From: Hirundichthys speculiger
Lineage: Eukaryota > Chordata > Actinopteri > Beloniformes > Exocoetidae
Length of the DNA stretch: 64,000 bases
Assembly: GCA_018398805.1 (NCBI GenBank)
Contig: JAGFBZ010000817.1
Span: 2,932,504-2,996,503 of the forward strand
Direction: 5' to 3'
Positions 47,455-57,521 of this stretch are shown here, one piece after another (within the stretch, counting starts at the first letter, position 1; every line of letters begins with the position of its first letter). Below the pieces are notes generated by a model that searched no databases, was not told the DNA's origin, and saw only the letters and a program-made list of their open reading frames with translations. Both the position numbers and the translations under genes were made by a program.

Positions 47455-47459
47455 AACAA

Positions 47460-48216
47460 TAACGGTGGTGCATCTCCCATGTGACGTCACAACTGCATAC
47501 CGCCAAATACATTTTAGACAATATATTATGCCATAATACTACAGGTTTGATTGATTTCAAAATGGCATGGTCGCTCTTCGTGGTGTTGAACTCCTAATAT
47601 TAAATGCTTTGAGCTATGTGTCAAAAATTTAGTAATGCTTGTAAGCCCCGCTGTTGGGGCCATGTGTATGTTGTAAAACGATGTAATCACAACCTTTATT
47701 GGGCTTAAAGGGCACGGTCATGTGCCCCGCCCCCGGCCCGGCAGTGACATGTTCCGCTGCTGTTGCAGGTGTATAATATAAACTGCATAAGTGTAATACT
47801 TCCATTCCTGACTATTCTCGGTTCATTATTCAGGTATCGGAAGCGGAACCGCAAAGGCCTAAGGGGGGTTAGGATTGTTTACTTTTGGGACTGGTACTAC
47901 TCAAATTAAGAATGTAAAGGTATATTTTTTTTCTTTGTTTATGGTTTATGTTTTACAAAGTTCCTGTTTTGTTTGTACCAGTTGTGTACATCCTGTGGTC
48001 AGTTTCTGGGACACTTTCTTCTTTGAAGAAAGTAATAAAAGAAATCCTCTCTCTCAGCATTCTGGCATTCAGCCAATAAAACGATTTTGCTAGCCCTAAG
48101 TGACCTAAAAGAAGAAGGGTTTATCAATAGATAGTGAGGGGAATAGTGAGGTGTTTTTATGTTTTTATATTGCATCTGTAAACTTCTGGTTTCAATTATA
48201 GGTCGGCAACCTAGTG
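47460..48216. other. No gene recognised; GC-rich patch
   Basis: A patch at 47640-47880 ('cccccgcccccggcccgg') stands out from its AT-rich surroundings. It may be an old regulatory or LTR-like sequence, but there is no supporting repeat pair. Confidence 0.3.
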
Positions 48217-48530
48217 CAGTGGTCCCCAACCCCCGGGCCGCGGACCGGTACCGGGCCGCGGATCACTTGGTACCAGTCCGCGCAAGAAAAAATTTTTTTT
48301 TTTTTAGTTTTATTTATTATATGAGTCTGAAAAAGCTTTTATTGTGAAAAATATTTTATTTTGAAAAATGACCGGATTCTCTTTGTTACATCTCGATCGC
48401 TTGAGCACCAAAATTAAACTCAACTCGCAAAATGAGTAATAAACAGACGTCTTTGGCAAGTTTCCTTGTGAAGGGAGTTGTGGCACTTGTGATAGCTTGT
48501 GATGCAGTCTCCATTTAGAAGTGTCATTGC
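48217..48530 (+). mobile_element. hAT element, left end only
   Basis: Begins 'cagtggtccccaaccccc', then 'gggccgcggaccggtaccgg', the well-known hAT end also present in worn form at 38032-38530. After an A/T tract, an ATG at 48431 gives MSNKQTSLASFLVKG, which resembles the start of such transposases, followed by stops. The right end was not found. Confidence 0.7.
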
Positions 48531-48910
48531 ATGTATGATAATAATATAAATTTTAAAAAAAATCGAACAAAGAGATACTATAACTTTGGGCTATTATTTT
48601 ATATATATAATTTAAAAAACTCAATAGTGAATACTCACAAACACCTGCATTTGGGCTCCTCTTGGGGACAAGGAAACAAATTGGTTTTCATCTTACATGC
48701 TTTGGCAACAGTCCATGAGTGTTTACCCTCAGGCAACATTTAATGAAATGGCTCTTGAAATGTCAAACAGCTCTAGGCTCTTGAATCGTCGGGTTGTGAG
48801 TTAATGCATTGATAGTTCAATGTGAAAATGAACAGGGAAACTACCTCAGTCACATGAAACATATCAGCCATTAAGTTCCTCTGAAAGACTGGACAAGTTC
48901 ACTGAAGGAG

Positions 48911-49077
48911 CCACCAATTAACCTACATGCATGTCTTTGGACTGTGGGAGGAAGCCGGAGTACCCGGAGGAAACCCACGGAAGCACCGGGAGAACATGCA
49001 CACAGAAAGGCCCCTGCTGAGGTTTGAACCAGGAACCTTCTTGCTGTGAGACAACAGTTCTAACCACCGTGCTGCCC
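48911..49077 (-). repeat. DANA/mermaid-type SINE, tRNA-related head
   Basis: On the minus strand it reads 'gggcagcacggtggttag', 'ctcacagcaagaaggttcc' and 'ggttcaaacct' (a B-box-like promoter element of RNA polymerase III), then 'gaaacccacgg'-type text in complement and 'cagtccaaagacatgca'. This is the 5' half of the fish SINE; the 3' half is absent. It is a retroposon, not a functional tRNA gene. Confidence 0.85.
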
Positions 49078-50061
49078 TTATTATATCATATCATATCTTA
49101 TTAGAAGTCTAGCTACTTTTGAACTCTGATTGTATATATCTGGTAATTCAGTGTTGTAAAAAATGCACATAAAATAAAAAGTGATTTATGGTCATTTAAT
49201 GAATGATCTATAATTGTTTTTCCAATGGAACATACTGATGCATAAAGCCCAAAGAAGAGAAGTGTATAGCTGTCAAAATATACAAATAATTAAGAGATAA
49301 ACCTTCCAATGTCCAGACATTTTTACTAGTTTGTTCCCTAAACACCTAGAATTAAGATTTTTAAGTATTTGTATCAGTGGATCAGTACAACACGCCTTTC
49401 ACTTTAAATGTGTCAAGTATTGGATATATTTGCATGTATAGGTTTTGCATGTTTAGCAACTGGAATTTAAACTGTTCCAGTTCTTTGAGGCTACATGGGC
49501 TCCAGAGATGTACAGCAACCTTTAAATTATATTACTGATTGCCTAAGAATGGGATTGGATAAAGGGCCGCAATGGACACCACTCTATGCCTTAAGGTGGC
49601 CCTGTGAACAGAGAGGCTACGTGACAAAGTAGTAGAAAAATGGTGGGGGCAGGGAGAATACTCTCTGTAGGCACTGTAAATGCAAAAGGGACAATAATAT
49701 TGTTTTTATGTTTGAGATAAGTATGACTTTAATTGCTTTTGAATTCAACTTAACAAAACAGCATTAGTTTGCTCCAAAAAGCCATAGCAGCAGTTAAATT
49801 CACTTAGTTGTGTACAATCAGATGTTTGTAATCATGAACTGTAAAAAAAATGGAGTTTGGTGTATATCACAAGTTTTCCTTTTTTTCTTCTATTTTTTCT
49901 TCTGTTTGGCATGGAGACTCAATGATTTAGATAGTTAAGTTGACTTTAGTTCTTCTCCAACATACAACAAAACAAAAAAGTGTTGATAGCACCATTTGTA
50001 CCTGATGTGTTGCTTCTCAGTTGTACAGGAGAAAGGGCTTCAACTTACACACGGAATAGAT
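49078..50061. other. No feature recognised
   Basis: AT-rich non-coding DNA; nothing recognised. Confidence 0.4.
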
Positions 50062-50285
50062 CACGGGTAGCCGAAGTCGGTCTTCAAGGGCCGGTGTCCC
50101 GAAGGTTTTGCAGGTTTCCCTGCTTTAACACACCTGATCCTAATTAATGGCCATCATCATCTTGTCATCAAGGTCAGCACATGTCTGTTAATGACACAGT
50201 CACTTGCATCAGGGTGTGAAGAAGGAGGGAAACATCTAAAACCTGCAGGACACCGGCCCTCGAGGACCAACTTTGTCCACCCCTG
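50062..50285. mobile_element. hAT MITE, 224 bp
   Basis: Flanked by GAATAGAT (50054-50061) and GAGTAGAT (50286-50293), seven of eight matching. The left 'cacgggtagccgaagtcgg' and 'tcaagggccggtgtcc' pair with the right 'ggacaccggccctcgagg' and 'ccaactttgtccacccctg'; 'aaaacctgcagg' also pairs with 'ttttgcaggttt'. A compact fold-back element with no coding content. Confidence 0.9.
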
Positions 50286-50673
50286 GAGTAGATGGTGTCA
50301 AAAGTGTATTGGATTAGATTTCTCTCCTTTCCTTTCCATTTTTCTCAGAAGACACTTTGTCATGTCACCACAGTTGAAGCACAAATGTGATTAATAAAAA
50401 TGATGACACATTTGCATCTCCAGTTTTACAGTCATAAATGCTGGCACACAGCACATATGGAGCAGATATGGTACCTTTTCTAATGCTAATTTTCTACTTA
50501 CTTGTGTGGAGTCTACTTCTTTGAACTGGAAACCATCATCCCTCTGTCAATATGGAGGATGCTTAAAGCCTTGATAATTCACAGTTGTCTTCAACTCTGT
50601 TTATTCTTGATCAGTTAGTATAAAAATCCCCAGTATCTGTGAATGTTTGATGCTGATTCATTGCTGGAGTTTG

Positions 50674-51234
50674 TTGAAACCAGACGTTTACATACAATGT
50701 ATAAAAAGACACATAACCTTTTTTTCTCACTGTCTGACATTAAGTCAGACAAACATTTTTGTTAGGTCAGTACAAATTACACAAATTATTTCTGTTTGCT
50801 TTATGCCATAATAATGAGAAGGAGTTTTGTTTATTTGTTTGTTAGTTTATGAGAAGTTGACTATATGACTTGGGTTAAATGTTTTGGATTTCCTTCCACA
50901 AGCTTCTCACAATAGTTTTCTGGAGTTCTGGTCCATTCCTCCTGACAGAACTGGTGGAACTGAGTCAGGTTTGTCAGCCGCCTTGCTCACACACACCATC
51001 TCAGCTCTACCCACAAATGTTCTATAATATTGAGATCCGGACTGTGTGATGGTCACTCCAAAAAAATGACTTTGTCGTTAAGCCACTTTGTAACTAATCT
51101 GGCAGTATGCTTACTTGGTCACTGCCCATTTGAAAGAGCTATTTGCGCCCACACTTTAACTTCCTGGCTGATGTCTTGACACGTTGCTTCATTATATCTA
51201 CACAATGTTCTTTCCTCATGATGCCATCTATTTA
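50674..51234 (-). mobile_element. Tc1-like transposon fragment
   Basis: The left edge 'gaaaccagacgtttacatac' matches the inverted-repeat text of Sleeping Beauty/Tdr-type Tc1 elements. Further in, the minus strand carries degraded transposase-region DNA ('gagttctggtccattcctcc', 'gatggtcactccaaaaaa'). It stops at 51234 where a LINE tail begins. The rest of the transposon was not found on the far side. Confidence 0.75.
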
Positions 51235-51235
51235 G

Positions 51236-51700
51236 TCAATCAATCAATCAATCAATCTTTATTTGTATAGCGCTTTTCTTGCAAGAACATGCAACACAAA
51301 GTGCTTTACAGAATTAAAAACAAATTATCACAATAAAACCCCTTCCCTCCCACCCTCCATACTAGACACATACACACACACAGTCACACTGCAGGAAGTA
51401 CAGCCTCTCCTGAGCCTTCTTGACGAGATGGCTGATGTTCTACTCCCACTTTAGCTCCATATGATGGTGACAGAGGTCAATGGAGTCACAGAGGATGACA
51501 TGGGGGGGACGGGGGCTGGGCCCTTCGTGAAGTCCATTATCATCTCCGCTGTCTTAAGAATGATGAGGTCCAAGTTGTTCATGCTGCACCATGGTGCCAG
51601 ACGGTACATCTTGTTGCTCTAAGCCGACTCAGAGGGTGGTGTCATCTTATGTCATACTGCTTCCCCAGTAGATGCCAGCAGAAAACGGGACACTCGCCAC
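51236..51700 (-). mobile_element. 5'-truncated LINE, minus strand
   Basis: A GATT repeat tail lies at 51236-51258 (plus strand CAAT repeats), then 'ctttatttgtatagcgcttt' and 'aaagtgctttacagaatt'. Further in, the minus strand encodes NISHLVKKAQERLYFLQ, a well-conserved stretch C-terminal to the reverse transcriptase of a fish LINE, followed by degraded upstream coding text to about 51700. It appears to have landed in or next to the Tc1 fragment on its left. Confidence 0.65.
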
Positions 51701-52559
51701 CACAGTCAGTTCTACTCTAAACTGGGAATGTGATGATACCCTGCAGATCTGAACAACTCAGACATTTTAATGCCGAGTTCGCTCCAAAGTGACAGTTTTT
51801 GAGTAGGCTGTCACTTCGACAGCCAAATATGAGCTTTCGTGCATTTCAACTTTCAATTTTTTCCCCTTTCCTTTATTCCTCTCATTGAGAGGATGCTCTC
51901 ATTTTCACAGGAAGGTTGTTTCCTATCTCTCGTGTCCTAAGACATGGAAGAATATTATTAATACATCATTATATATTAAAAAAATTAAACATAGCTGTGA
52001 ATCTGTTTATGCAGATCAATAATCATAAAATAACATACCGTTTCACCAACTTTTCACTTTTTATCAGCCCTTTTCTGTGATCTATTTCCTTTTCTATTAA
52101 GTGTGAAATGGATATATCTATTTCTTACCTTTTAAAAAGGACAAAATCAAGAGACCGGACGTGTTGAAAGGGCAGAGTAGCATATTGCCAACTCAGATTG
52201 TGATGAGTGACTGTGTTTTAAGGTTGCTTCATTTAAATGACACAGTAGTTTACAACATAAACTCATTTAGAGGCGGTAAAGGTGAAAAGTTTGCCTCTGG
52301 CACAGAGAGGCAATTGTAAGTGGTTGTAGACATGAGGTACAGTCGTGAAATTAAATCCTCTTTCAATTTTAAGTCTCAAGACATCACAGGGAAAAAAAAC
52401 AAAAACATCTGGTTCTTGTCAGGTTATAAGATTAGGTAAATACAACCTCACATATTACACTGTGTGATAAACCTTTAACAAAAAAAATGAAGGCTGAATG
52501 CAAAAGCAGTGTAAGAGGGGAAAACTGAAAAAAAGAACAATCTGGAAGTGATTATAAAA
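51701..52559. other. No feature recognised
   Basis: Non-coding; nothing recognised. Confidence 0.4.
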
Positions 52560-53331
52560 TAGTTTCCAAACAATTAGAGGATCAACGTTCTACAATGAGG
52601 GGGTTTGTTCACAAGTGGAAAATATTCAAGACAGTTGCCAATCATCCAAGGTGTGGACATTCTAGCAAGTCCATCTCAAGGTGCTATGCTGTGCAATGCT
52701 CTGAGGAACTGCAAAAGTCCCAAGAAATACATTTCAGATCCAGCACAGCAAATTGAGAAAAGTTATATTTCTGGTGTTGGTGAAATCTAAGCAAAAGCAG
52801 AGTTAATTCCACTCTGAATAGAGTCAAATCCCTTATATGTAACTCTAAGTTTACAAATAGTTGGAGTCAAAACAAAGTGTCTTCAGATCAAATCTGTAAG
52901 TGTCATTGTAGTAACATCAACTCTGAACTATTAAACGCTTAACTCCAAACGTGGATGTGACACTTAAAGTGTAAATCAGACCCCGCCCCCACCGTGCTAC
53001 ACAGCGACAGGAGCGAAATACCGACTGAGGAGCCTCTCGTTCAGCTGTGCATTTCACCGTGGTTTTATGTCGACATTGTTCGATAAGTAAAATGACCTAA
53101 CTTTCTGTTCGCGTTTTGATATTTATATTACCCCTCTGGCACCTGGTCTGTCTTCAATGGCGAGACACTCACGGTAAAGTTATGTCGCCACATTAGCCTG
53201 CTAAGCAGTGATGATTTTAGTTCATCATTTGGTTCGCTAAAACTTGTAATTTGATGGTAAAGACTGTATCTGCTATGGTAAAAAAGTTTTAGACCGTATT
53301 TTTGATGTGTTGTTAACTCAGCTAAGCAAGC

Positions 53332-53620
53332 TAACTCTCTCTTTTGGGATTATTGGTTAACTATACAAGTGTTACAGTCATTTTAACACTGTAAGGTGTA
53401 AAATTAGCCGAATTACAAAAAAAAATACTTAGAAATTAAGGTTTGCTAAAAATAATGCCACCACAAATTAACATTTAAAACACTTTATCGGACACAGTTC
53501 CTCGTTAGCTAACTTAATGTTAACACTAACATAATGCTAACAGCCCACAACCTTACACCTTACAGTGTTAAAATGACTGTAACACTTGTATAGTTAACCA
53601 ATAATCCCAAAAGAGAGTTA
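53332..53620. repeat. Near-perfect inverted repeat, 68-70 bp arms
   Basis: The left arm (53332-53401), with 'ttttgggattattggttaac' and 'tatacaagtgttacagtc', is mirrored by the right arm (53553-53620), with 'gttaaccaataatcccaaaa'. They differ by one CT dinucleotide. The loop is 151 bp. Arms contain AGTGTT and AACACT motifs. It could be a nested MITE or a subterminal fold-back of the surrounding element. Confidence 0.9.
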
Positions 53621-53694
53621 ATATCTAACACTACATTAAAAGTGTTGAGATAAAGTAACACTAGTTAGTGTTAAGAAGTGACACACAACTTGAC

Positions 53695-54320
53695 GACAGA
53701 GCGCAGTCGCCATATTGGAGTGAAAACAACAACAAGCTAGGGCTTCAGCGATCACATAGTCTTTGTGCAGGTTACACAGAATATCATGACCAGTCGTCTG
53801 ATAGTGCTGTCAGACCATGTTCAAAGTCTGAATGGGTCGGAAAAGGAACGATACCGGGAGAAATTGCAGATTTCAGGCCTAGAACACGACCCGTACCTAC
53901 TGCCAGCTGCCCTGTTCTGCCCATCTGCCCAGGTAAAGAAACTCCCCGACCTCGAGTACCCGGACATATATAATTATTTGATAAACAAGTCATCAGCGTA
54001 CACCAAGTAAACGCTTAAGGCCTATAAAAGCTTGGAATCCTAAAAATATTTCGCACTCCGACGCGCTCGTGGGTTTGACACAAGGAAAGAGTGGCGACCG
54101 GCGCGAACAAGTCGCATATGTAACGAGCATTTTGTTGGAGGTGCGTGTTTTCATCTGTTTCAACTGATTAACTGACTGTTTATAACATTTGGATGATCTT
54201 TAATTAAAAGACTTATTTTGTAAATAATTCTGCATGATCGGCTGGGGACTGAGTGACCGGTAATATGTGGGACAACAATGCATGCCTATGGCAAAGTGCC
54301 CTATATAAACACTGTCCCCA
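53695..54320 (+). repeat. THAP-bearing repeat, copy B
   Basis: The 5' region ('cgccatattggagtgaaaac'), the end of the THAP exon, its splice donor and about 170 bp beyond match copy A at 44749-45300 in the opposite orientation. The first part of the THAP domain is replaced by a different coding block. The palindromic module at 54251-54320 is flipped relative to copy A. Confidence 0.7.
53765..54145 (+). pseudogene. In-frame fusion of a transposon-like peptide and a half THAP
   Basis: From 53765 the frame reads LNGSEKERYREKL, YLLPAALFCPS, LPDLEYPDIYNYLINKSSAY, then a stop at 54008, TLKAYKSLES, a second stop at 54041, and then ALRRARGFDTRKEWRPARTS and RICNEHFVGG, all in one frame. The first block resembles the N-terminal region of multicopy fish proteins that pair a SWIM zinc finger with a YqaJ-like nuclease (memory-based, uncertain). 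The last block is the C-terminal half of the THAP finger, with CxxH. Two stops make it non-functional; the first cysteine pair of the finger is missing. Confidence 0.55.
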
Positions 54321-54329
54321 GCAGTCATA

Positions 54330-54682
54330 CGGTACAGAAAGTACAAAGACTCAGATGGAAACGACGCGCCTGATGAACTGATGGGGTTACATGTGGCTGT
54401 CAACAGCATTCCCATTGCAAGTGCTGAATGTGAGCACGGATTTTCTCAAATGAACTTGATCTGCACTCCCAACCGTGCATCTCTGCTCACATCCACCATA
54501 TCATCTTTACTCTTCCTAAATCTTGTTGGACCCCCCCCGGCTAAATTCAATCCAGTCCCGTACGTGAGGTCATGGGTGGCCAAAGGACACAGAACTGCCA
54601 CTGACACACACAGTAAAACCCGAAACAGAGAGGGAGAGGAGAATCTGGACATGCTCGTGGTGTGGAGTGTTTTGCACAACTA
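54330..54682 (+). pseudogene. hAT transposase C-terminal (dimerisation) fragment
   Basis: An open frame of about 117 residues. The stretch VAVNSIPIASAECEHGFSQM, followed by LICTPNRASLLTSTISSLLF and GPPPAKFNPVPYVRSW, matches the C-terminal dimerisation domain of hAT transposases, closest in my memory to the KIAA1586-like group (ECERGFS..N....R..L). It ends at a natural stop at 54681. There is no upstream catalytic domain; codons run straight out of a repeat palindrome, so this is the last exon or a truncated piece. No internal stop, so the break is recent or the exon is complete. Confidence 0.8.
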
Positions 54683-54759
54683 AATATGGTAAGCATATTA
54701 ATAGACCTATTAATAGGCCACCGTGCCAATCTTTAAATAATACTATTATTTTTATTATT

Positions 54760-54865
54760 AATTAAGCCTTTATTTAACCAGGTTGGTCCTGTTGAGGTAC
54801 AATGACCTCTTTTCCAAGAAAAGCCTGGCCAAGACAGCAGCCAAAAACAGTTACAATATAATAAT
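54760..54865 (-). repeat. LINE/SINE 3' tail
   Basis: 'gcctttatttaaccaggttg', then 'gacctcttttccaagaaaag' and 'cctggccaagacagcagcc' is the complement of a common fish retroposon end ending in TAAATAAAGG. It lies inside the 52744-55295 element. Confidence 0.65.
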
Positions 54866-55610
54866 GGAAGATTTGTGTTATTTATTGTAATCTCTGATTT
54901 TTTTTTTAATGTTTTACAAGTTAGACCTGTTGAGAAATTAATTTCTGACTGCGTACTGCAAGTCCTATCTGTGGCGATGTGGGCAATTGCCCGTGCTGTG
55001 CAGAGTACAGCCTAAATTATTGTAAATTATTGTCATAACATTTATACCATGGATATTATCTGAAATTGAGGCTTGTAAGTCCCACAGCATGGCAAGTGGG
55101 CATTTGCGCGTTGTTTTTAGCACCATTTTCTGTATATGTTCCGGGACCTGTGCCCGTCCCGTCATCCCTGCGCTGTCATATGTACTTTGCGTTCCTGCAC
55201 CTTATGATTTACAAATTAAGCACTGCATATAGACACTTCAAAAGTGTTGAAATCAAATCTGAGAGTGTTAATTTGAGTATGCTGATTTTGCTGTGAGGTC
55301 TCACATAGAATGATAAATGTTAAAATTCCTGACGGTGTGATTTGTTATGGTTTATTCAGAAGAGCTGCAGAGAAGTAGTATCTTCTCTCAAAGAACATAG
55401 CAGCATAGTTTAGGTTTGAAAAAGCCACATCTAAACAGACCACCACGAGAGTTCTGGAGCGGTGTCACTTGCACAGATAACACCAAAGTGGAGGTGTTTG
55501 GATGCAACTGGTTCTACTGGGTTTAAAGAGCCGCCACTTGCCGCCACTTGCGTCCAAGCACAAGGACTTTACCTTCATGACACCAACAGAGGAAGTCACT
55601 GAGGCGCTCT

Positions 55611-56009
55611 ATAATGACCCGAGTTGCTGTGTGGCTGTCTGTCAGTATATTAAGTTGATTTAATCACTTCACTGACATTCAAGAAACACAATCTGAAGCT
55701 GAAATATACAAATTTATCTTCCTGTTTTATCTGCTTGTTGTCAGAATAAAAGTCCATGTAAGGCTTTAAGGTTAAAGTCTGAGAATGACTGCAATATTTA
55801 AGCACGTTCCTTATCTACATAAGCTCTACACATGGTCAGCAGCAGGAGGAGGTTTTGTTTGTACATACAAAAACTTCAGAACATTTTTTCGAAAGCCAAA
55901 ACATGCATAAACCTTGTTCTGCTTTTTGATTGACAGATTTCTCTGGGTAATGGATAGCTGTCATCACTTTTAGCTACTAATTGCTCTGCAGACATGACTT
56001 CTTCTAAAG
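55611..56009. other. No feature recognised
   Basis: Non-coding spacer between the Tc1 remnant and the next hAT element. Confidence 0.4.
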
Positions 56010-56660
56010 AATTAAAGCAGCCTTTCTTAACCTTTTTTCAGTCACGACACCTTTCAAAAGTGAATAAAATCTCACGACACCCCAGAGTAAAATATAATCC
56101 AAAGCCAGACTGTATCGCTCCGACTGTAAATGCATACGTCCCGTTTATTTTGTTTAAATGACCTGAACACGATAACTGCACCAGAGTAGGCCTCAGCAGG
56201 AAAGCTTCTTTTTTTATCCGTGATGTGCTTGCTTCCATCCATCATCCTTGTATTGCCTCTTTTTAGCCTTATCGCTAGCAACTACCTTTGCGACCTATGG
56301 TGCAGATTCAGAGCTGGTGGATGAAAGCTTGCATGAAGAAGTCGGCTCCTCTGTGATGTTCCGTTCCTGTGGGGCTTTTCTTTTTAGAAAACAATCCATG
56401 ATGCTGCTAAAAATTTCTCTTTGCTATCTGTGAAATAAAATTCCAGTGGTTAAATGATATTACGACGTAAGCTAACTGGGCAGTCACGTTGACCTTACGC
56501 TGACCCCGTACTGACATTGTTAACATTGGGAAATGGGCATGTGAGAGATATTTTTATCATTTTCATTTCATGTCCAATTATGTATCTTATTTATTTATTT
56601 ATTTATTCATTCATTCATAGGCAAAAAGTATGTATTTATGTATGCATTTATATATTTATA

Positions 56661-57423
56661 CAGTGCTACCTCTACTTATGAAATTAATTGGTTCTGGAAG
56701 TAGTTTTGTAACCTGAAAATTTCTTAAGTAGAGACACGTTTTCCATATAAATGCCATAATCCGTTCCAAATCCCCCAAAATTCAAACATTATTTTTTAAA
56801 TAACTTATAAATAATACATGAAATGACATAAAAACCTGTAAGAAATACATGTTAGAACTAGAAAAGCACTCAGAGAGCGCAGACCTCCACTAAACGTAAC
56901 AATTATCGAAAATTTTAAAAGTGATCCAGAATCCAGGATTTCTTCCGGATCACACCCAAAATGAAATCAGTTCTTCCTTTTCACATTTCTGACAACTCCT
57001 GAAAATTTCATCAAAATCCATCCATAACTTTTTGAGTTATCTTGTACACAGACAGATAGACAGACAGATAAACGCCGGCAAAAACATAACCTCCTTGGGA
57101 GGTAAAAATTGTTCGTTTAATGGGTTGCTGGGTTACGCTCAAACAGACAAGGGGCCCTCCTAGCCAATGGGATGCCAGGAAGATGCTAAGCGATAGCCAG
57201 TGGCAGAGCCGCTCGGACGCACCACTTTCAAACCGAGATACAGAGCCAACAGCTATGTTTATGTTCAGTAAACTCTGGGAGCTGCGAGTAGCAGCGCGTT
57301 CTGTATTTTTGCCTTTCGTATCCTGAAATTTCTTTCGTAACAAGAGGCAATATTTTCCCTTTGAGGCGTTTCGTAACCTGCAAATTTCGTATGTAGAAAC
57401 ATTCGTAAGTAGAGGTACCACTA
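56661..57423. mobile_element. Tigger-like element nested in the hAT element
   Basis: The left end 'cagtgctacctctacttatg' pairs with the right end 'cgtaagtagaggtaccacta'. TA flanks it (56659-56660 and 57424-57425). Inner text repeats as well ('gtaacctgaaaatttc' with 'cgtaacctgcaaatttcg' near the right, reversed pairing partly lost). Split by a family A copy at 56855. Confidence 0.8.
56855..57104 (+). repeat. Repeat family A, copy 3
   Basis: Begins 'gaactagaaaagcactcag' and ends 'aacataacctccttgggagg'. Compared with copy 2 it lacks about 165 bp near the left ('ttctccaatatagcg' to 'ccattgactgcaatg') and the nested MITE. It lies inside the Tigger-like element, giving a third level of nesting. 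Confidence 0.8.
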
Positions 57424-57521
57424 TATATGAAATTTCAGAATAGTTCCGTTTTTTGACAACAAGCAGTCAGATGACACCCCAGTGTGCTGCGACATCCCGG
57501 TTGAGAAAGGCTGAACTAAAG

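Larger units (their letters stand above)
52744..55295 (+). mobile_element. CACAGCAAA-ended transposon inserted in a Tc1
   Basis: It starts 'cacagcaaattgag' and its reverse complement starts 'cacagcaaaatcag'. AG is present at both borders (52742-52743 and 55296-55297), and deleting the insert rejoins Tc1 sequence. Near both ends lie motifs of the AGTGTT / AACACT kind together with ATCAAATCTG, suggesting subterminal transposase-binding arrays. The CACWG start recalls EnSpm/CACTA-like elements, which usually make 2-4 bp duplications, but no such transposase is present. Cargo: a hairpin, a THAP/peptide fusion, a hAT C-terminus and a LINE tail. Confidence 0.75.
52560..55610 (+). pseudogene. Tc1-like transposase, split by a 2.55-kb insert
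   Basis: The left piece (52560-52743) gives MRGFVHKWKIFKTVANHPR, the N-terminal DNA-binding part. The right piece (55296 to about 55610) continues the gene without a gap: it starts at the equivalent of the next codons and includes LLSKNIAA and RFEKATSKQTT. The region of the first catalytic acid is frameshifted and the later core is missing. The same N-terminal region occurs at 23268-23580. The two halves are separated by the element at 52744-55295, so this Tc1 copy was present first. Confidence 0.75.
56018..57513. mobile_element. hAT element hosting further insertions
   Basis: The left end 'cagcctttcttaacc' is matched by the complement of the right end 'ggttgagaaaggctg'. Octamers AATTAAAG (56010-56017) and AACTAAAG (57514-57521) differ at one base. 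'gacacc' motifs are repeated in both subterminal regions. The element contains a Tigger-like MITE (56661-57423), which contains a family A copy. No transposase. Confidence 0.85.

Noticed and set aside
48911..49077. Possible tRNA gene
   Set aside because: It has a B-box-like motif but continues into the body of a known fish SINE and lacks a tRNA fold, so it is a retroposon.
53015..53200. GC-rich segment with 'ttcagctgtgcatttcacc' as a host promoter
   Set aside because: It sits inside the 52744-55295 transposon, so element-internal sequence is the simpler reading.
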